In this document: positions 38,380 to 47,486 of the stretch, in pieces
Layout: every line of letters starts with the position of its first letter
Numbering within the stretch: position 1 is the first letter of the stretch
Source: Erysipelotrichaceae bacterium
GTDB taxonomy: Bacteria > Bacillota_I > Bacilli_A > Erysipelotrichales > Erysipelotrichaceae
Assembly: GCA_012523895.1 (NCBI GenBank)
Contig: JAAYSZ010000029.1
Location: forward strand, 1-64,000
Reading direction: 5' to 3'
Length of the DNA stretch: 64,000 nucleotides
Position numbers and translations under genes: made by a program
The notes under the pieces: generated by a model
Seen by the model: the letters and a program-made list of their open reading frames with translations, nothing else
Told to the model about the DNA's origin: nothing
Database searches by the model: none

Positions 38380-40234
38380 AATTATTGTAGTAGGAGGAGG
38401 ACATGCGGGTATTGAAGCAGCATTAATATCAGCACGTTCAAATATAAAAACAGCACTAATAAGTTTATCGATTGAAAATATTGCAAAACTTCCTTGCAAT
38501 CCTTCTTTAGGAGGACCTGCAAAAGGTGTTGTAATAAGAGAGGTAGATGCTCTTGGTGGTCAAATGGGAATTACTGCAGATAAAACTGCAATCCAGTTTA
38601 AAATATTAAACACAAACAAAGGCCCAGGAGTAAGAGCTTTAAGAATACAATCAGATAAAATTGCATATCAAAAATACATGCAAAAAGTGCTTTTAAATCA
38701 AGAAAATTTAACTGTAATTGAAAATATGGTTACAGAATTAATAGTAGAAGACAACAAAGTTAAAGGTGTTGTTTTTGATGATGGAACAAAACTATATTCA
38801 AAAATTGTAATTCTTACTACAGGAACATATATGAAGGCAGTAAATATGATTTCTGATGAAGTAACTGTAGGAGGTCCAGATTTAGAACCTACAACAAGCA
38901 AATTATCAGATTCATTAGAAAAAGCAGGATTAAAGCTATTTAGACTTAAAACAGGAACTCCTGCAAGAATATATAGAGATTCAATTGATTTTTCAAAACT
39001 AGAGTGTCAACCAGGTACAGAAGATTTTGTATGTTTTTCATATCAAACAAAAGAGATATTACCATTTGAAGAACAAGTGCCTTGTTATTTAACACATACA
39101 AATGAAAAAACTCATAAAATAATATTAGATAACTTAGATAAATCAAGTATGTATTCAGGAGTAGTTAAAGGAGTAGGACCAAGATATTGTCCTTCAATAG
39201 AAGATAAACTAGTTCGATTTAAAGATAAACCAAGACACCAATTATTTATAGAACCAGAATCTTTATCATTAGATACTGTTTATATGCAAGGTTTTTCATC
39301 ATCTTTACCAAAAGATGTACAAGAAAAAATGATAAAAACAGTACCAGGTTTAGAAAATATAAGAATAAAGAGTTATGGTTATGCAATTGAATATGATGCA
39401 ATAGATCCTTTACAAGTAAAACCAACATTAGAAAGTAAAATAATTGAAAACTTGTATACTGCAGGACAAATAAATGGAACCTCAGGTTACGAAGAAGCTG
39501 CTGGACAAGGTCTAGTAGCTGGAATAAACGCAATAAATAAACTAACAGGAAAACCTGATTTTATATTAAAAAGAGATGAAGCATATATTGGAGTAATGAT
39601 AGATGATTTAGTTACAAAAGGAACTAAAGAACCATATAGATTACTAACTTCTAGAGCTGAATTTAGACTCTTATTAAGACATGATAATGCTGATCAAAGA
39701 CTTATTGAAAAAGCTAGAGAATTTAATTTAATTAAAGATGAAGTTTATCAAGCTTATAAAGAAAAAATGAAAAAAATAAAAGAAGGTAAAAAACTTTTAA
39801 AAGAAACAAAGTTTAGTATTAATAGCGATGTAAATGAGTTGTTAGAAAGTGTTGGATATGAAAGATTAAGTGATGGAACAAATGCATTAGAACTTTTAAG
39901 AAGACCACATATTACATGTGCTAATTTACAACCTTATTTACCAAAAGAAATAGAGGAAGAAATAGGAAAACAAATAGATATTGAAATAAAATACGAAGGA
40001 TATATTAAAAAAGCAAAAAAAGAAGCTAACAAACTTTTAGCAATGGACAATGTTAAACTGCCAGAAGATTTAGATTATAATGAAATTAGTAATCTATCAT
40101 TGGAAGGAAGACAAAAGCTAAGTAAAATTAGACCAATAACAATAGGTCAAGCATCAAGGATATCTGGAGTTGATCCTTCTGATATAGCTATACTAGCAAT
40201 GGTATTAGAACAAAGATATAGGAAGGGAAGTTAA
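38366..40234 (+). CDS. mnmG: tRNA uridine-5-carboxymethylaminomethyl modification enzyme
   Basis: FAD protein of 622 aa, partner of MnmE, which installs the cmnm5 group on wobble U34. Seen are the FAD fold IIVVGGGHAGIEAALISAR and the CNPSLGGPAKG loop with its cysteine. RLKTGTPARI, NGTSGYEEAAGQG and a C-terminal helical tRNA-binding part also fit. mnmE lies 21 kb away at 61.3 kb and is not adjacent, unlike the classical mnmE-mnmG order. Confidence 0.96.
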   Translation: MENYEIIVVGGGHAGIEAALISARSNIKTALISLSIENIAKLPCNPSLGGPAKGVVIREVDALGGQMGITADKTAIQFKILNTNKGPGVRALRIQSDKIAYQKYMQKVLLNQENLTVIENMVTELIVEDNKVKGVVFDDGTKLYSKIVILTTGTYMKAVNMISDEVTVGGPDLEPTTSKLSDSLEKAGLKLFRLKTGTPARIYRDSIDFSKLECQPGTEDFVCFSYQTKEILPFEEQVPCYLTHTNEKTHKIILDNLDKSSMYSGVVKGVGPRYCPSIEDKLVRFKDKPRHQLFIEPESLSLDTVYMQGFSSSLPKDVQEKMIKTVPGLENIRIKSYGYAIEYDAIDPLQVKPTLESKIIENLYTAGQINGTSGYEEAAGQGLVAGINAINKLTGKPDFILKRDEAYIGVMIDDLVTKGTKEPYRLLTSRAEFRLLLRHDNADQRLIEKAREFNLIKDEVYQAYKEKMKKIKEGKKLLKETKFSINSDVNELLESVGYERLSDGTNALELLRRPHITCANLQPYLPKEIEEEIGKQIDIEIKYEGYIKKAKKEANKLLAMDNVKLPEDLDYNEISNLSLEGRQKLSKIRPITIGQASRISGVDPSDIAILAMVLEQRYRKGS

Positions 40235-40876
40235 ATGAGGATAAATGACATAATAAACAATGTTGAAATCTATGGATTTGAAAGTTCAATAAAAGGAAGT
40301 AAATATCCAATGAGTGTAAACATAGAAAATCTTGATGAAGAAGTTACAACAAGAACAATTGAATTAGCATCAGCAACTATTGGTGAAGGTCATGATAATT
40401 TTATGAATGGAATCATTGTTCAATTTGATTTAACCTTTACTAATAAAGCTTGGGTTGAAGCAGAAAGATATAATTTTTTAGATTTCATTAGTTCACAATC
40501 AGCAATTAATTCAATTACAAAATTTGATATGGATAATTCTTATATTAATTATGTAGATTCTAGAATAATTGAAGTAATGAAAGATAAGATATTAGAATAT
40601 AATGATTTAATTAAAGATATTAAAAATTTAAAAAAAGATGGAAAAGATACAACAACACTAAATAGAATTGCTAAGGTTAAATATCTTGAAATTCTTTATT
40701 CTAATCCTGCAGGATTTAAATTAACCGCAAGAATGACCACAAATTACAGACAACTTAAAACAATATATAAACAAAGAAGATACCATGTTTTACCTGAATG
40801 GCAAATCTTTTGTGATTGGGTAGAAACATTACCATATAGTGATTTTATTACAAGGAAAGGGAAGAGATTTGAGTAA
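40235..40876 (+). CDS. Conserved protein of unknown function (phage-like family)
   Basis: Function not known. The 213-aa product belongs, by memory of pattern, to a family also met in phages: TIELASATIGEGHDNFMNGI, QFDLTFTNKAWVEAERY, then a long helix, then LYSNPAGFKLTARMTTNYRQ and YKQRRYHVLPEWQIFCDWVE. The closing arrangement (AR...TNYRQL...RR.H..PEWQ) is faintly like flavin-dependent thymidylate synthase ThyX, but the ThyX RHR motif is absent, so this is a weak guess. It starts directly after the mnmG stop (GGAAGTTAA-ATG) and overlaps the sirtuin gene, so it belongs to the same operon. Confidence 0.6.
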   Translation: MRINDIINNVEIYGFESSIKGSKYPMSVNIENLDEEVTTRTIELASATIGEGHDNFMNGIIVQFDLTFTNKAWVEAERYNFLDFISSQSAINSITKFDMDNSYINYVDSRIIEVMKDKILEYNDLIKDIKNLKKDGKDTTTLNRIAKVKYLEILYSNPAGFKLTARMTTNYRQLKTIYKQRRYHVLPEWQIFCDWVETLPYSDFITRKGKRFE

Positions 40877-41618
40877 TTTAGATTTATTTATAAAACAAAT
40901 TAAAGAGAGTAAAAAGATAGTATTTTTTGGTGGTGCAGGTGTATCTACTGCTAGTGGTATTCCTGATTTTAGAAGTCAAAGTGGTGTATATAATAAAAAA
41001 TTAGGATATTCTGTAAGTGGTGAAGAAATATTGTCCATTAGATTTTTAAATGCTAATCCAAAAGAGTTTTTTGATTTTTCATTTAATCATATTTATTTTC
41101 CAGAAGTATTACCAAGCATTGCACACAAGTTTCCAGTATTTTTAGAAGAAAATAATAAAGATGTAACTGTAGTAACACAAAACATTGATGGCTTACATCA
41201 AGTTGCAGGAAGTAAAAAGGTAATAGAATTACATGGAACACAAAATACAGCAACATGTTTAAAATGTAATAAAAAATATGATGGAAAAGAAGTTTTAAAT
41301 TTAAGAGATAAAGATGGAATTCCTAGATGTACATATGATAATGGAATTGTTAGACACGATGTAGTATTATTTGGACAAAATCTAAACAATGCTGATATAA
41401 GTAATGCTATAGAAGCGATAAGTAATGCTGATATGTTAATAGTTGCAGGAACATCATTAAATGTTTATCCAGCAGCGGGATTAATATATTACTTTAATGG
41501 AAAATATTTAGTATTAGTGAATAAAGAAAGAGTAAATATTAGAGAAGATAATGTCTTAATTTTCCAAGATGATATGAATAAAGTGTTTAAAGAAGTAATT
41601 GAAAAAGGAATAGACTAA
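40869..41618 (+). CDS. NAD-dependent protein deacylase (sirtuin)
   Basis: Removes acyl groups from lysines using NAD+. The 249-aa Sir2 core shows GGAGVSTASGIPDFRS, TQNIDGLHQVAGSK and the catalytic histidine in VIELHG. AGTSLNVYPAAGL follows. The zinc module reads CLKCNKK...PRCTYD, so the fourth usual cysteine is replaced by aspartate. The TTG at 40869 is chosen: AGGAAAGGGAAGAG is close upstream and the overlap with the previous gene is short. A GTG at 40839 would overlap 38 nt. A terminator follows. Confidence 0.88.
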   Translation: MSNLDLFIKQIKESKKIVFFGGAGVSTASGIPDFRSQSGVYNKKLGYSVSGEEILSIRFLNANPKEFFDFSFNHIYFPEVLPSIAHKFPVFLEENNKDVTVVTQNIDGLHQVAGSKKVIELHGTQNTATCLKCNKKYDGKEVLNLRDKDGIPRCTYDNGIVRHDVVLFGQNLNNADISNAIEAISNADMLIVAGTSLNVYPAAGLIYYFNGKYLVLVNKERVNIREDNVLIFQDDMNKVFKEVIEKGID

Positions 41619-41623
41619 ACAAG

Positions 41624-41646
41624 GATGGTAAATACCATCTTTTTTA
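41624..41646 (+). terminator. Terminator after the sirtuin gene
   Basis: GATGGTA / TACCATC stem followed by six T. Confidence 0.75.
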
Positions 41647-41651
41647 TTTTT

Positions 41652-41680
41652 AAGACAATAACTATCATAAAAGGTATAAT
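41652..41680 (+). promoter_or_regulatory. Promoter placed for a leaderless transcript
   Basis: AAGACA (41652-41657), 17-bp spacer, TATAAT (41675-41680). The ATG begins only 6 nt after the -10, where transcription itself should start. Confidence 0.5.
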
Positions 41681-41686
41681 AATGTT

Positions 41687-42859
41687 ATGAAAAAAATTGT
41701 TATTTTTATATTGATATCACTTCTGATTGGATGTTCAACTAAAAAAGAAGAAATAGTAGAAATACCAAAGTATGATGATATAGTTATCAAAGCTTCATGG
41801 TTTAGCTTTGTAGACTTTAGAGATAATATGCAAAATAAAAGCGAAGAAGATTTTAGTAGTGAAGTTGAAAATATAATTAATACTCTTGATGAAGGAGGAT
41901 TTAATACTATATATGTTCATGCTGTTTCTTTTACAGATGCTTTTTATGATTCTAATATTTATCCAAGAACATTAATATTACCTAATATTGAATATGATCC
42001 TTTAAATATATTTATAGAAAAAGCACATAAAAAAGGAATAAGAGTAGAAGCATGGATTAATCCAATGAGATCATACTTAGAAGAAGAATTAATATATGTA
42101 GATGATGACTTTATAGTTAAAAAATGGATTAATGATGAAAAACCATATATTAAAAATGTTAAGGGAAGATATTATTTAAACCCTGCATATGAAGAAGTAA
42201 ACAATTTGATTTTAAGTGTTATAGATGAACTTATTACAAATTATGATATTGATGGAATTCATATGGATGATTATTTTTATCCTGATGGTGTAACTGAAGA
42301 TTTTGATTATGAAGTGTATAGTGAAAGATGCTTAAATAAATGTAGTTTAAAAGAGTTTAGAACAAGCAATGTTAACAACTTAGTTGCATTAATAAATAAA
42401 AAAGTAAAAAAAGCTAATTTAGTATTTGGAATTAGTCCAAGTGGAAATATGTCTTATTCAATAGATACAATATATGGGAATTTTTATGACTGGGTAGATG
42501 CAAGAATAGTTGATTATTTAATACCTCAAATATATTGGGGATACAATCATCCAACAAAACCATATTTAAAAACACTTGAAGAATGGATGGAAGTAGTTAA
42601 AGGTACTGATATTGATCTTATTGTTGGTTTAGCAGGATATAAGATAGGTGTAGAAGATGTATATGCTAAAGAAGGAAAAGATGAATGGATAGAAAATAAT
42701 GATATTATTTCTAAACAAATTCAAGATGCAAAAGAATTAAAAGTAAAAGGAATATCTATATTTAGTTATCAATCTATATATAAACCAATTAAAGAGGTAG
42801 AAAAGGCAGTAGAATTAGAAAGAGAAAAATTTGAAGAAAAATTATTGGGGTGGAAATAA
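41687..42859 (+). CDS. GHL10-type glycoside hydrolase-like lipoprotein
   Basis: The 390-aa product starts with a lipoprotein signal (MKKIVIFILISLLIGC). The rest is the GHL10 (PF02638/YngK) TIM-barrel: EGGFNTIYVHAVSFTDAFY, HKKGIRVEAWINPMRSY, DYDIDGIHMDDYFYPDG-like acidic strand ends, and DYLIPQIYWGY. These Asp/Glu positions are where family 10-like barrels act. Substrates for this group are unsettled, with cell-wall or surface polysaccharide likely because of the lipid anchor. The only SD-like AAAGG is 13 nt upstream, and the -10 is 6 nt before the ATG. Confidence 0.85.
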   Translation: MKKIVIFILISLLIGCSTKKEEIVEIPKYDDIVIKASWFSFVDFRDNMQNKSEEDFSSEVENIINTLDEGGFNTIYVHAVSFTDAFYDSNIYPRTLILPNIEYDPLNIFIEKAHKKGIRVEAWINPMRSYLEEELIYVDDDFIVKKWINDEKPYIKNVKGRYYLNPAYEEVNNLILSVIDELITNYDIDGIHMDDYFYPDGVTEDFDYEVYSERCLNKCSLKEFRTSNVNNLVALINKKVKKANLVFGISPSGNMSYSIDTIYGNFYDWVDARIVDYLIPQIYWGYNHPTKPYLKTLEEWMEVVKGTDIDLIVGLAGYKIGVEDVYAKEGKDEWIENNDIISKQIQDAKELKVKGISIFSYQSIYKPIKEVEKAVELEREKFEEKLLGWK

Positions 42860-42860
42860 T

Positions 42861-44246
42861 ATGTTTAATAAAGAATATGAAATAGTAATTATTGGTGGAG
42901 GAATTGGAGGTTTAATGCTTGCATATAACCTTGTTTCACAAAATAAATATAAAGATATATTGTTGGTTGAAAAAGGAAGACCATTAGAAAGCAGATCTTG
43001 TCCTATAGTTACAGGAAAGGTTGATAAATGTATTAAATGTTCTCCATGTAACATTATGGAGGGTATGGGAGGAGCTGGAGCTTTTTCTGATGGAAAATAT
43101 AATATTTCCACTGAATATGGAGGTTGGCTACCAGATGTTATGGATAGTAAAGAAGTATTAAAATACATTCATAAAGCAGATGAAATATTAATGTCTTTTG
43201 GAGCCACAAAAGAAACATATAAACCTGACAATAAATTAAAAAAATTGTGCTTACAGTATGATTTACATATGCAACAAGCAGAAGTAAAGCACTTAGGAAC
43301 TGATGCAAATTTTTTAACTATGACTAAATTGGTTGATTACTTAAAAGGCAAAATTCAAATAGAAACATTATCAAATGTAGTAGATGTTAATAAAGATACT
43401 AAAGAAGTGTTTATTAAACAAAATGGAAAAGAGTATATTGTAAAAGGTAAAAAAATAGTTTTTGCGATTGGTAGAGCAGGTGCAAGTAATTTTAGAAAAT
43501 GGTGTGATAAAAATAATATACAAAGTTACAATAATCAAGTTGATATTGGTGTAAGAGTTGAAGTTCCATCAATTGTTTGGGAACATTTTTCTAAGAAAAT
43601 ATATGAACCAAAAATACTATATAGAACAAAAAAATATGGAGATATTACAAGGATGTTTTGCTTTAATGAAAGAGGACATGTTGTTACAGAAAACACTGAT
43701 GGTATCTTAACTGTAAATGGTCATTCATTTAAACAAGAAGAAAAGAAAACAGAAAATAGCAATTTTGCACTTCTTAGTACAAGTAGATTTACAGAACCTT
43801 TTAAAGAACCAATTGAGTACGCAAAGGCAGTAGCATCACTTGCCAATATGTTAAGTGGAGGATCTGTGTTAGTACAAAGATTAGGCGATTTAGAAAATGG
43901 AAGAAGAACTAATGAAAAAAGGTTGGCCCAATCTACTGTAAGACCAACATTAAAATCAGTTCCAGGTGATTTAAGTTTATGTATGCCTAAAAGACAATTA
44001 GATAATATAATTGAAACTTTACATGCTTTAGATAAGGTGGCTCCAGGGACCGCAAATCATGATACTTTATTACATGGAGTAGAATGTAAATTTTATAGTG
44101 CTAGAGTAAAGTGTACAAATTTTGAAATAGATGATTGTAAAGATATATATGCTCTTGGTGATGGTGCAGGATTTACTAGAAGTCTAGCACAAGCAGCCGC
44201 AAATGGATTAATTGTTGGAGATATATTGAATCAAAAAGCACAATAA
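42861..44246 (+). CDS. FAD-dependent oxidoreductase (uncharacterised)
   Basis: The 461-aa flavoprotein begins with the FAD fold IVIIGGGIGGLMLAYNLV. A Cys-rich segment follows (SCPIVTGKVDKCIKCSPC), then GMGGAGAFSDGKYN. Near the end is a second FAD-binding stretch, IYALGDGAGFTRSLAQAAANG. It belongs to the broad NAD(P)/FAD-dependent dehydrogenase group sometimes called FAD-dependent protein C; the substrate is unknown. The four clustered cysteines (C-x9-C-x2-C-x2-C) could hold a metal or be redox-active. GGGGTGG precedes the ATG at 42861. It begins one base after the GHL10 gene ends. Confidence 0.8.
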   Translation: MFNKEYEIVIIGGGIGGLMLAYNLVSQNKYKDILLVEKGRPLESRSCPIVTGKVDKCIKCSPCNIMEGMGGAGAFSDGKYNISTEYGGWLPDVMDSKEVLKYIHKADEILMSFGATKETYKPDNKLKKLCLQYDLHMQQAEVKHLGTDANFLTMTKLVDYLKGKIQIETLSNVVDVNKDTKEVFIKQNGKEYIVKGKKIVFAIGRAGASNFRKWCDKNNIQSYNNQVDIGVRVEVPSIVWEHFSKKIYEPKILYRTKKYGDITRMFCFNERGHVVTENTDGILTVNGHSFKQEEKKTENSNFALLSTSRFTEPFKEPIEYAKAVASLANMLSGGSVLVQRLGDLENGRRTNEKRLAQSTVRPTLKSVPGDLSLCMPKRQLDNIIETLHALDKVAPGTANHDTLLHGVECKFYSARVKCTNFEIDDCKDIYALGDGAGFTRSLAQAAANGLIVGDILNQKAQ

Positions 44247-44256
44247 GTGCTTTTTA
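44233..44256 (+). terminator. Terminator after the FAD oxidoreductase gene
   Basis: AAAAAGCAC / GTGCTTTTT, 9-bp stem overlapping the stop codon, with further T. Confidence 0.65.
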
Positions 44257-44292
44257 AATACTTTAGTTTGTATATATATTTATAAGATATAA

Positions 44293-44314
44293 AAAAAGAG
44301 CTTTGCAGCTCTTT
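44293..44314 (-). terminator. Terminator of the DUF6935 gene
   Basis: AAGAGCT / AGCTCTT arms; on the minus strand the hairpin is followed by seven T and overlaps the stop codon. Confidence 0.7.
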
Positions 44315-44798
44315 ACCATCCACTTAAGTTTGCAGGTTTTCTAATATCCGCAAGTAGTAAGTTTTCCCACAAATACCATTTACCATCTTTTTCTCTAAGA
44401 ACAATTGGTCTTTGTGAATCAGCTCCACTAGATTGAATATATAATTTTGCATATCCTTCATTGTCATATGAATACTTATTATCATATACAGTTATTTTAA
44501 GTGGAGAATTGTATTCATAGTTATTAGATGGAGAAGTTCCTTCAAAATAAGATTTAATTACATAAGGTTTATCACTTATTCTATCTTTAATAAAACTAAT
44601 ATCATAGTTAGATAAAGGTTTAGGTCCCTTTAATACATTTAACATTTCAATTGTTTTATTTACATCATGTTCATAGTTTAACAAAACTAGAGCAGTTAAT
44701 GCGGCTGCTTTAAAAGGTGTATCTAGAGATATTTCTGGAATATTTTGTAGTTCATCTTTTGATTTTGGAAAATTTTTAAAAGTAAATGTAACATTCAT
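44313..44798 (-). CDS. DUF6935 domain protein
   Basis: The 161-aa product has the features of DUF6935: TPFKAAALTALVLLNYEHD, then LKGPKPLSNYDISFIKDR, SYFEGTSPSNNYEYNSPLKI, and the end SSGADSQRPIVLREKDGKWYLWENLL. The function is unknown. There is no signal or membrane segment. The ATG at 44798 is chosen (AAAGGATG upstream, 10 nt); upstream codons to 44852 have no ribosome site. It lies alone, convergent with the oxidoreductase gene and divergent from the surface-protein gene. Confidence 0.7.
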   Translation of the reverse strand: MNVTFTFKNFPKSKDELQNIPEISLDTPFKAAALTALVLLNYEHDVNKTIEMLNVLKGPKPLSNYDISFIKDRISDKPYVIKSYFEGTSPSNNYEYNSPLKITVYDNKYSYDNEGYAKLYIQSSGADSQRPIVLREKDGKWYLWENLLLADIRKPANLSGW

Positions 44799-44883
44799 TT
44801 TTAACACATCCTTTCTTTGATTTAATAATAAAAAATTTAATAAATAAAACAACTGACTTAAGTCTAATAATATATCATACCTT

Positions 44884-44912
44884 TGGACATAACTATTATT
44901 AGATGATATACT
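44884..44912 (+). promoter_or_regulatory. Promoter of the surface-protein gene
   Basis: TGGACA (44884-44889), 17-bp spacer, TATACT (44907-44912) with TGA in front. Transcription near 44919 gives a 70-nt leader that contains CGGGGAAT (44944-44951). Confidence 0.65.
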
Positions 44913-44988
44913 ATTTGCGCGATACTTTATGTTTTTAAAGAATCGGGGAATATTTAAAAATATAGAAAAGGAGAAGATAATTAAACAA

Positions 44989-47385
44989 ATGGGGAATGTA
45001 ACTACAAAAAGGTTTTTTGTCTTTTTAACATTGTTTACAATGTTAATATTCCAAACTCAACAACCAGTAATTGCAATGGAAGCTGAATCTAATAAAGAAA
45101 TACAAGAAATTACAGAAGATATGAATCAAAATAATGAAGATGAAGTTCTTTTTCAACAAGTTGATGAAGAAAAATCAGAAATAATTACAGAAGAAAAACT
45201 AACAATTGAAATAGAAGATTCTAATCAACCTGTGAGTGATACAACTCTAGATGAAGAAACAGTAGAAACTGATTCTAATAAAGAAGAAACAATAACAAAT
45301 GAAGTAACAGATACTTTAGAGAGTGAATTAGATAAAATAGTATCAGAAGAAATAATTGAAGATGAAAATGATGATATCTTAATAGAAGAAAATATTAGTT
45401 TAAAATCTAAAGAAGAAACTGAGCCTTTAATAATGATGCTTAGCTATCCTGTTATGTTACTTAACTCTCCAAAAAGTGCTAATGCAATATATGTAAATGG
45501 TGTAAATGGAGATGATAGTAAAGATGGAAGTACTAAAGAAAATGCAGTTAAAACCTTTGCAAAAGCAAAAGAATTAGCAACTAATAATCAAGGAATTACA
45601 ACTATTTTTGTTACAGGCACAATATCAACATCTGGAGATGTTTCTCTTGAAGGAACAAATGCAATATTAAAAAGAGAAGCATCTTTTAATGGATATATAT
45701 TAGATGTTGCAGTTGGAAAAACACTAACATTAACAAATATTACAGTGGATGGTAATTCTGAAGAAGCAATAAATGCGTCTAGTTCACTTGTTAGAGCATC
45801 AGGAACATTAAATATTACTGATGGAACCATACTTCAAAATAATAAGATTGGTACTAAAACACAAATCAAACGAGAAGGTGGTGCGGTTTATAGTAGTGGT
45901 GGAACCATAAATATGACTAATGGAACAATCCAAAATAATAATGCAAACTCTGGAGGTGGTATTATGTTAAGAAATAATGCCAAGCTAAATATGTCTGGAG
46001 GAACAATTATAAACAATCAAGCAATAAATGGTAAAAGTACTTGGAATGATGCAGGAGCAGGTGGAGGAGTTGCTTTATATAATGGAGGAACATTTAATTT
46101 AAGTGGAGGATTAATCCAAAACAACACTTCAGAAGAAGTAGGTGGAGGAATTAGTGTTGGAACATTAGAAGCAAGTACTGCAAATAATATATTAAATATG
46201 ACTGGTGGAACAATAGATGGAAACACATCAAATGCTACTGGTGGAGGTATATTTATTCAGGCAGCTTATGGAACCACTCGAATTTCAAGAGCTACAATTA
46301 CTGCAGGAAATATTACAAACAATAAAATGTTAGGAACTGGAAGAACAAATTTTATGTTTGGCGGAGGCGGTATATATGTTAATGGACTTGATGCACCAGG
46401 TTATAAAAATGGAGAACTATTTCTTGATAATGTTGTTGTAACTAACAATGAAGCTAAAATTCAAGGAGGCGGATACGCTAGCTGTCCAGTTAGCAACACT
46501 AAAATATATGTCGGCGGAGCAATTTATGGGAATTCTAAATCTGATTCAACTAATGATGCTAGAGAAATATACATATATAGTGATACTGGATCTTGGTTAG
46601 GAGCTCATGCTGGAAATCCAAAATACTATATTTCAGATACAATGTTGGGTGGTGTTCCATATAACTGGAAAGATGAAAATAATAAAGAAGTTCCATTAAA
46701 TAAGCTTTCAGGCACACTTATGGGAGATGGAACGGAACTTAAATTGCATACAGATTCAGTAGGAAATGCAAATACATTAAGCCTAGCAAAAGTGTTTATT
46801 ACAGGAAACTATTCAGAAACACGTGGTGGAGGAATAGGTTCTAATGGTGATGTTACTATTGGTAAAGCAGGAGGTCTATTTAATATATATGTAGATAAAA
46901 CATGGGATGATAACAATAATCAATCAGGAACTAGACCTTCAACAATTGAAATAGAACTTTTTAGAAAGGTTAAAGGAAGCAGTGATGATCCTGAATTTAT
47001 AGGTTATGAAACAATGGTTCCAGATACTAGCGGAAATTGGTCATTAACTATTAATAATCTTCTTATAAAAGATTCAAGTGGAAATGATTATGAATATAGC
47101 ATTAAAGAAAGAACTGTTTCAGGATATAAAGCTACAATAACAGGAGATCAAACTTCAGGCTTTGTGATAGATAATTGTAAGCTTCCAAATACACCAACAA
47201 ACCCTATAAATCCAAAAACAAATAAAGAAAACAATAATCTAAATACAGAAACACAAAATAGCCCATCTTTAAATTTATACGGATATGTTGTGCCAAACAC
47301 AGGAGATGAAAGAACTGTTTATATTTGGATAGGTATATTGGTGGTGGCTATAGGTGGATTGTTAATTATAAATAGGAAAAAATAA
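44989..47385 (+). CDS. Cell-wall-anchored beta-helix surface protein with Cna-B domain
   Basis: Large exported protein (798 aa): signal peptide (about 1-29), an acidic Glu/Asp/Thr-rich stalk (to about 150), and a long right-handed beta-helix (about 165-620). The helix has repeated TxGTIxxN and SGGGIxxxNNA rungs. A Cna-B domain (about 635-735; VDKTWDDNNNQSGTRPSTIE) and an Asn/Pro linker follow. The sorting signal is VPNTG, a membrane helix and an RKK end. The ATG at 44989 gives a normal signal peptide, but AGGAG is a distant 15 nt upstream; an ATG at 44929 has no ribosome site. An adhesin-like role is inferred from layout. No sortase gene is in view. Confidence 0.85.
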   Translation: MGNVTTKRFFVFLTLFTMLIFQTQQPVIAMEAESNKEIQEITEDMNQNNEDEVLFQQVDEEKSEIITEEKLTIEIEDSNQPVSDTTLDEETVETDSNKEETITNEVTDTLESELDKIVSEEIIEDENDDILIEENISLKSKEETEPLIMMLSYPVMLLNSPKSANAIYVNGVNGDDSKDGSTKENAVKTFAKAKELATNNQGITTIFVTGTISTSGDVSLEGTNAILKREASFNGYILDVAVGKTLTLTNITVDGNSEEAINASSSLVRASGTLNITDGTILQNNKIGTKTQIKREGGAVYSSGGTINMTNGTIQNNNANSGGGIMLRNNAKLNMSGGTIINNQAINGKSTWNDAGAGGGVALYNGGTFNLSGGLIQNNTSEEVGGGISVGTLEASTANNILNMTGGTIDGNTSNATGGGIFIQAAYGTTRISRATITAGNITNNKMLGTGRTNFMFGGGGIYVNGLDAPGYKNGELFLDNVVVTNNEAKIQGGGYASCPVSNTKIYVGGAIYGNSKSDSTNDAREIYIYSDTGSWLGAHAGNPKYYISDTMLGGVPYNWKDENNKEVPLNKLSGTLMGDGTELKLHTDSVGNANTLSLAKVFITGNYSETRGGGIGSNGDVTIGKAGGLFNIYVDKTWDDNNNQSGTRPSTIEIELFRKVKGSSDDPEFIGYETMVPDTSGNWSLTINNLLIKDSSGNDYEYSIKERTVSGYKATITGDQTSGFVIDNCKLPNTPTNPINPKTNKENNNLNTETQNSPSLNLYGYVVPNTGDERTVYIWIGILVVAIGGLLIINRKK

Positions 47386-47390
47386 TATAA

Positions 47391-47412
47391 AAGAGCGAAA
47401 GCTCTTTTTTTA
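47391..47412 (+). terminator. Terminator after the surface-protein gene
   Basis: AGAGC-GAAA-GCTCT, a stable GNRA-capped stem, followed by seven T. Confidence 0.8.
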
Positions 47413-47486
47413 GTAGATAATAAAAGTAATAGTTTTTATAATGTTATAATTATTTTAGATGGAATAAACAGATAGGAGAGATATTA

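Noticed and set aside
46822..46827. CACGTG within the surface-protein gene as a parS candidate
   Set aside because: The flanks do not match parS beyond the central six bases.
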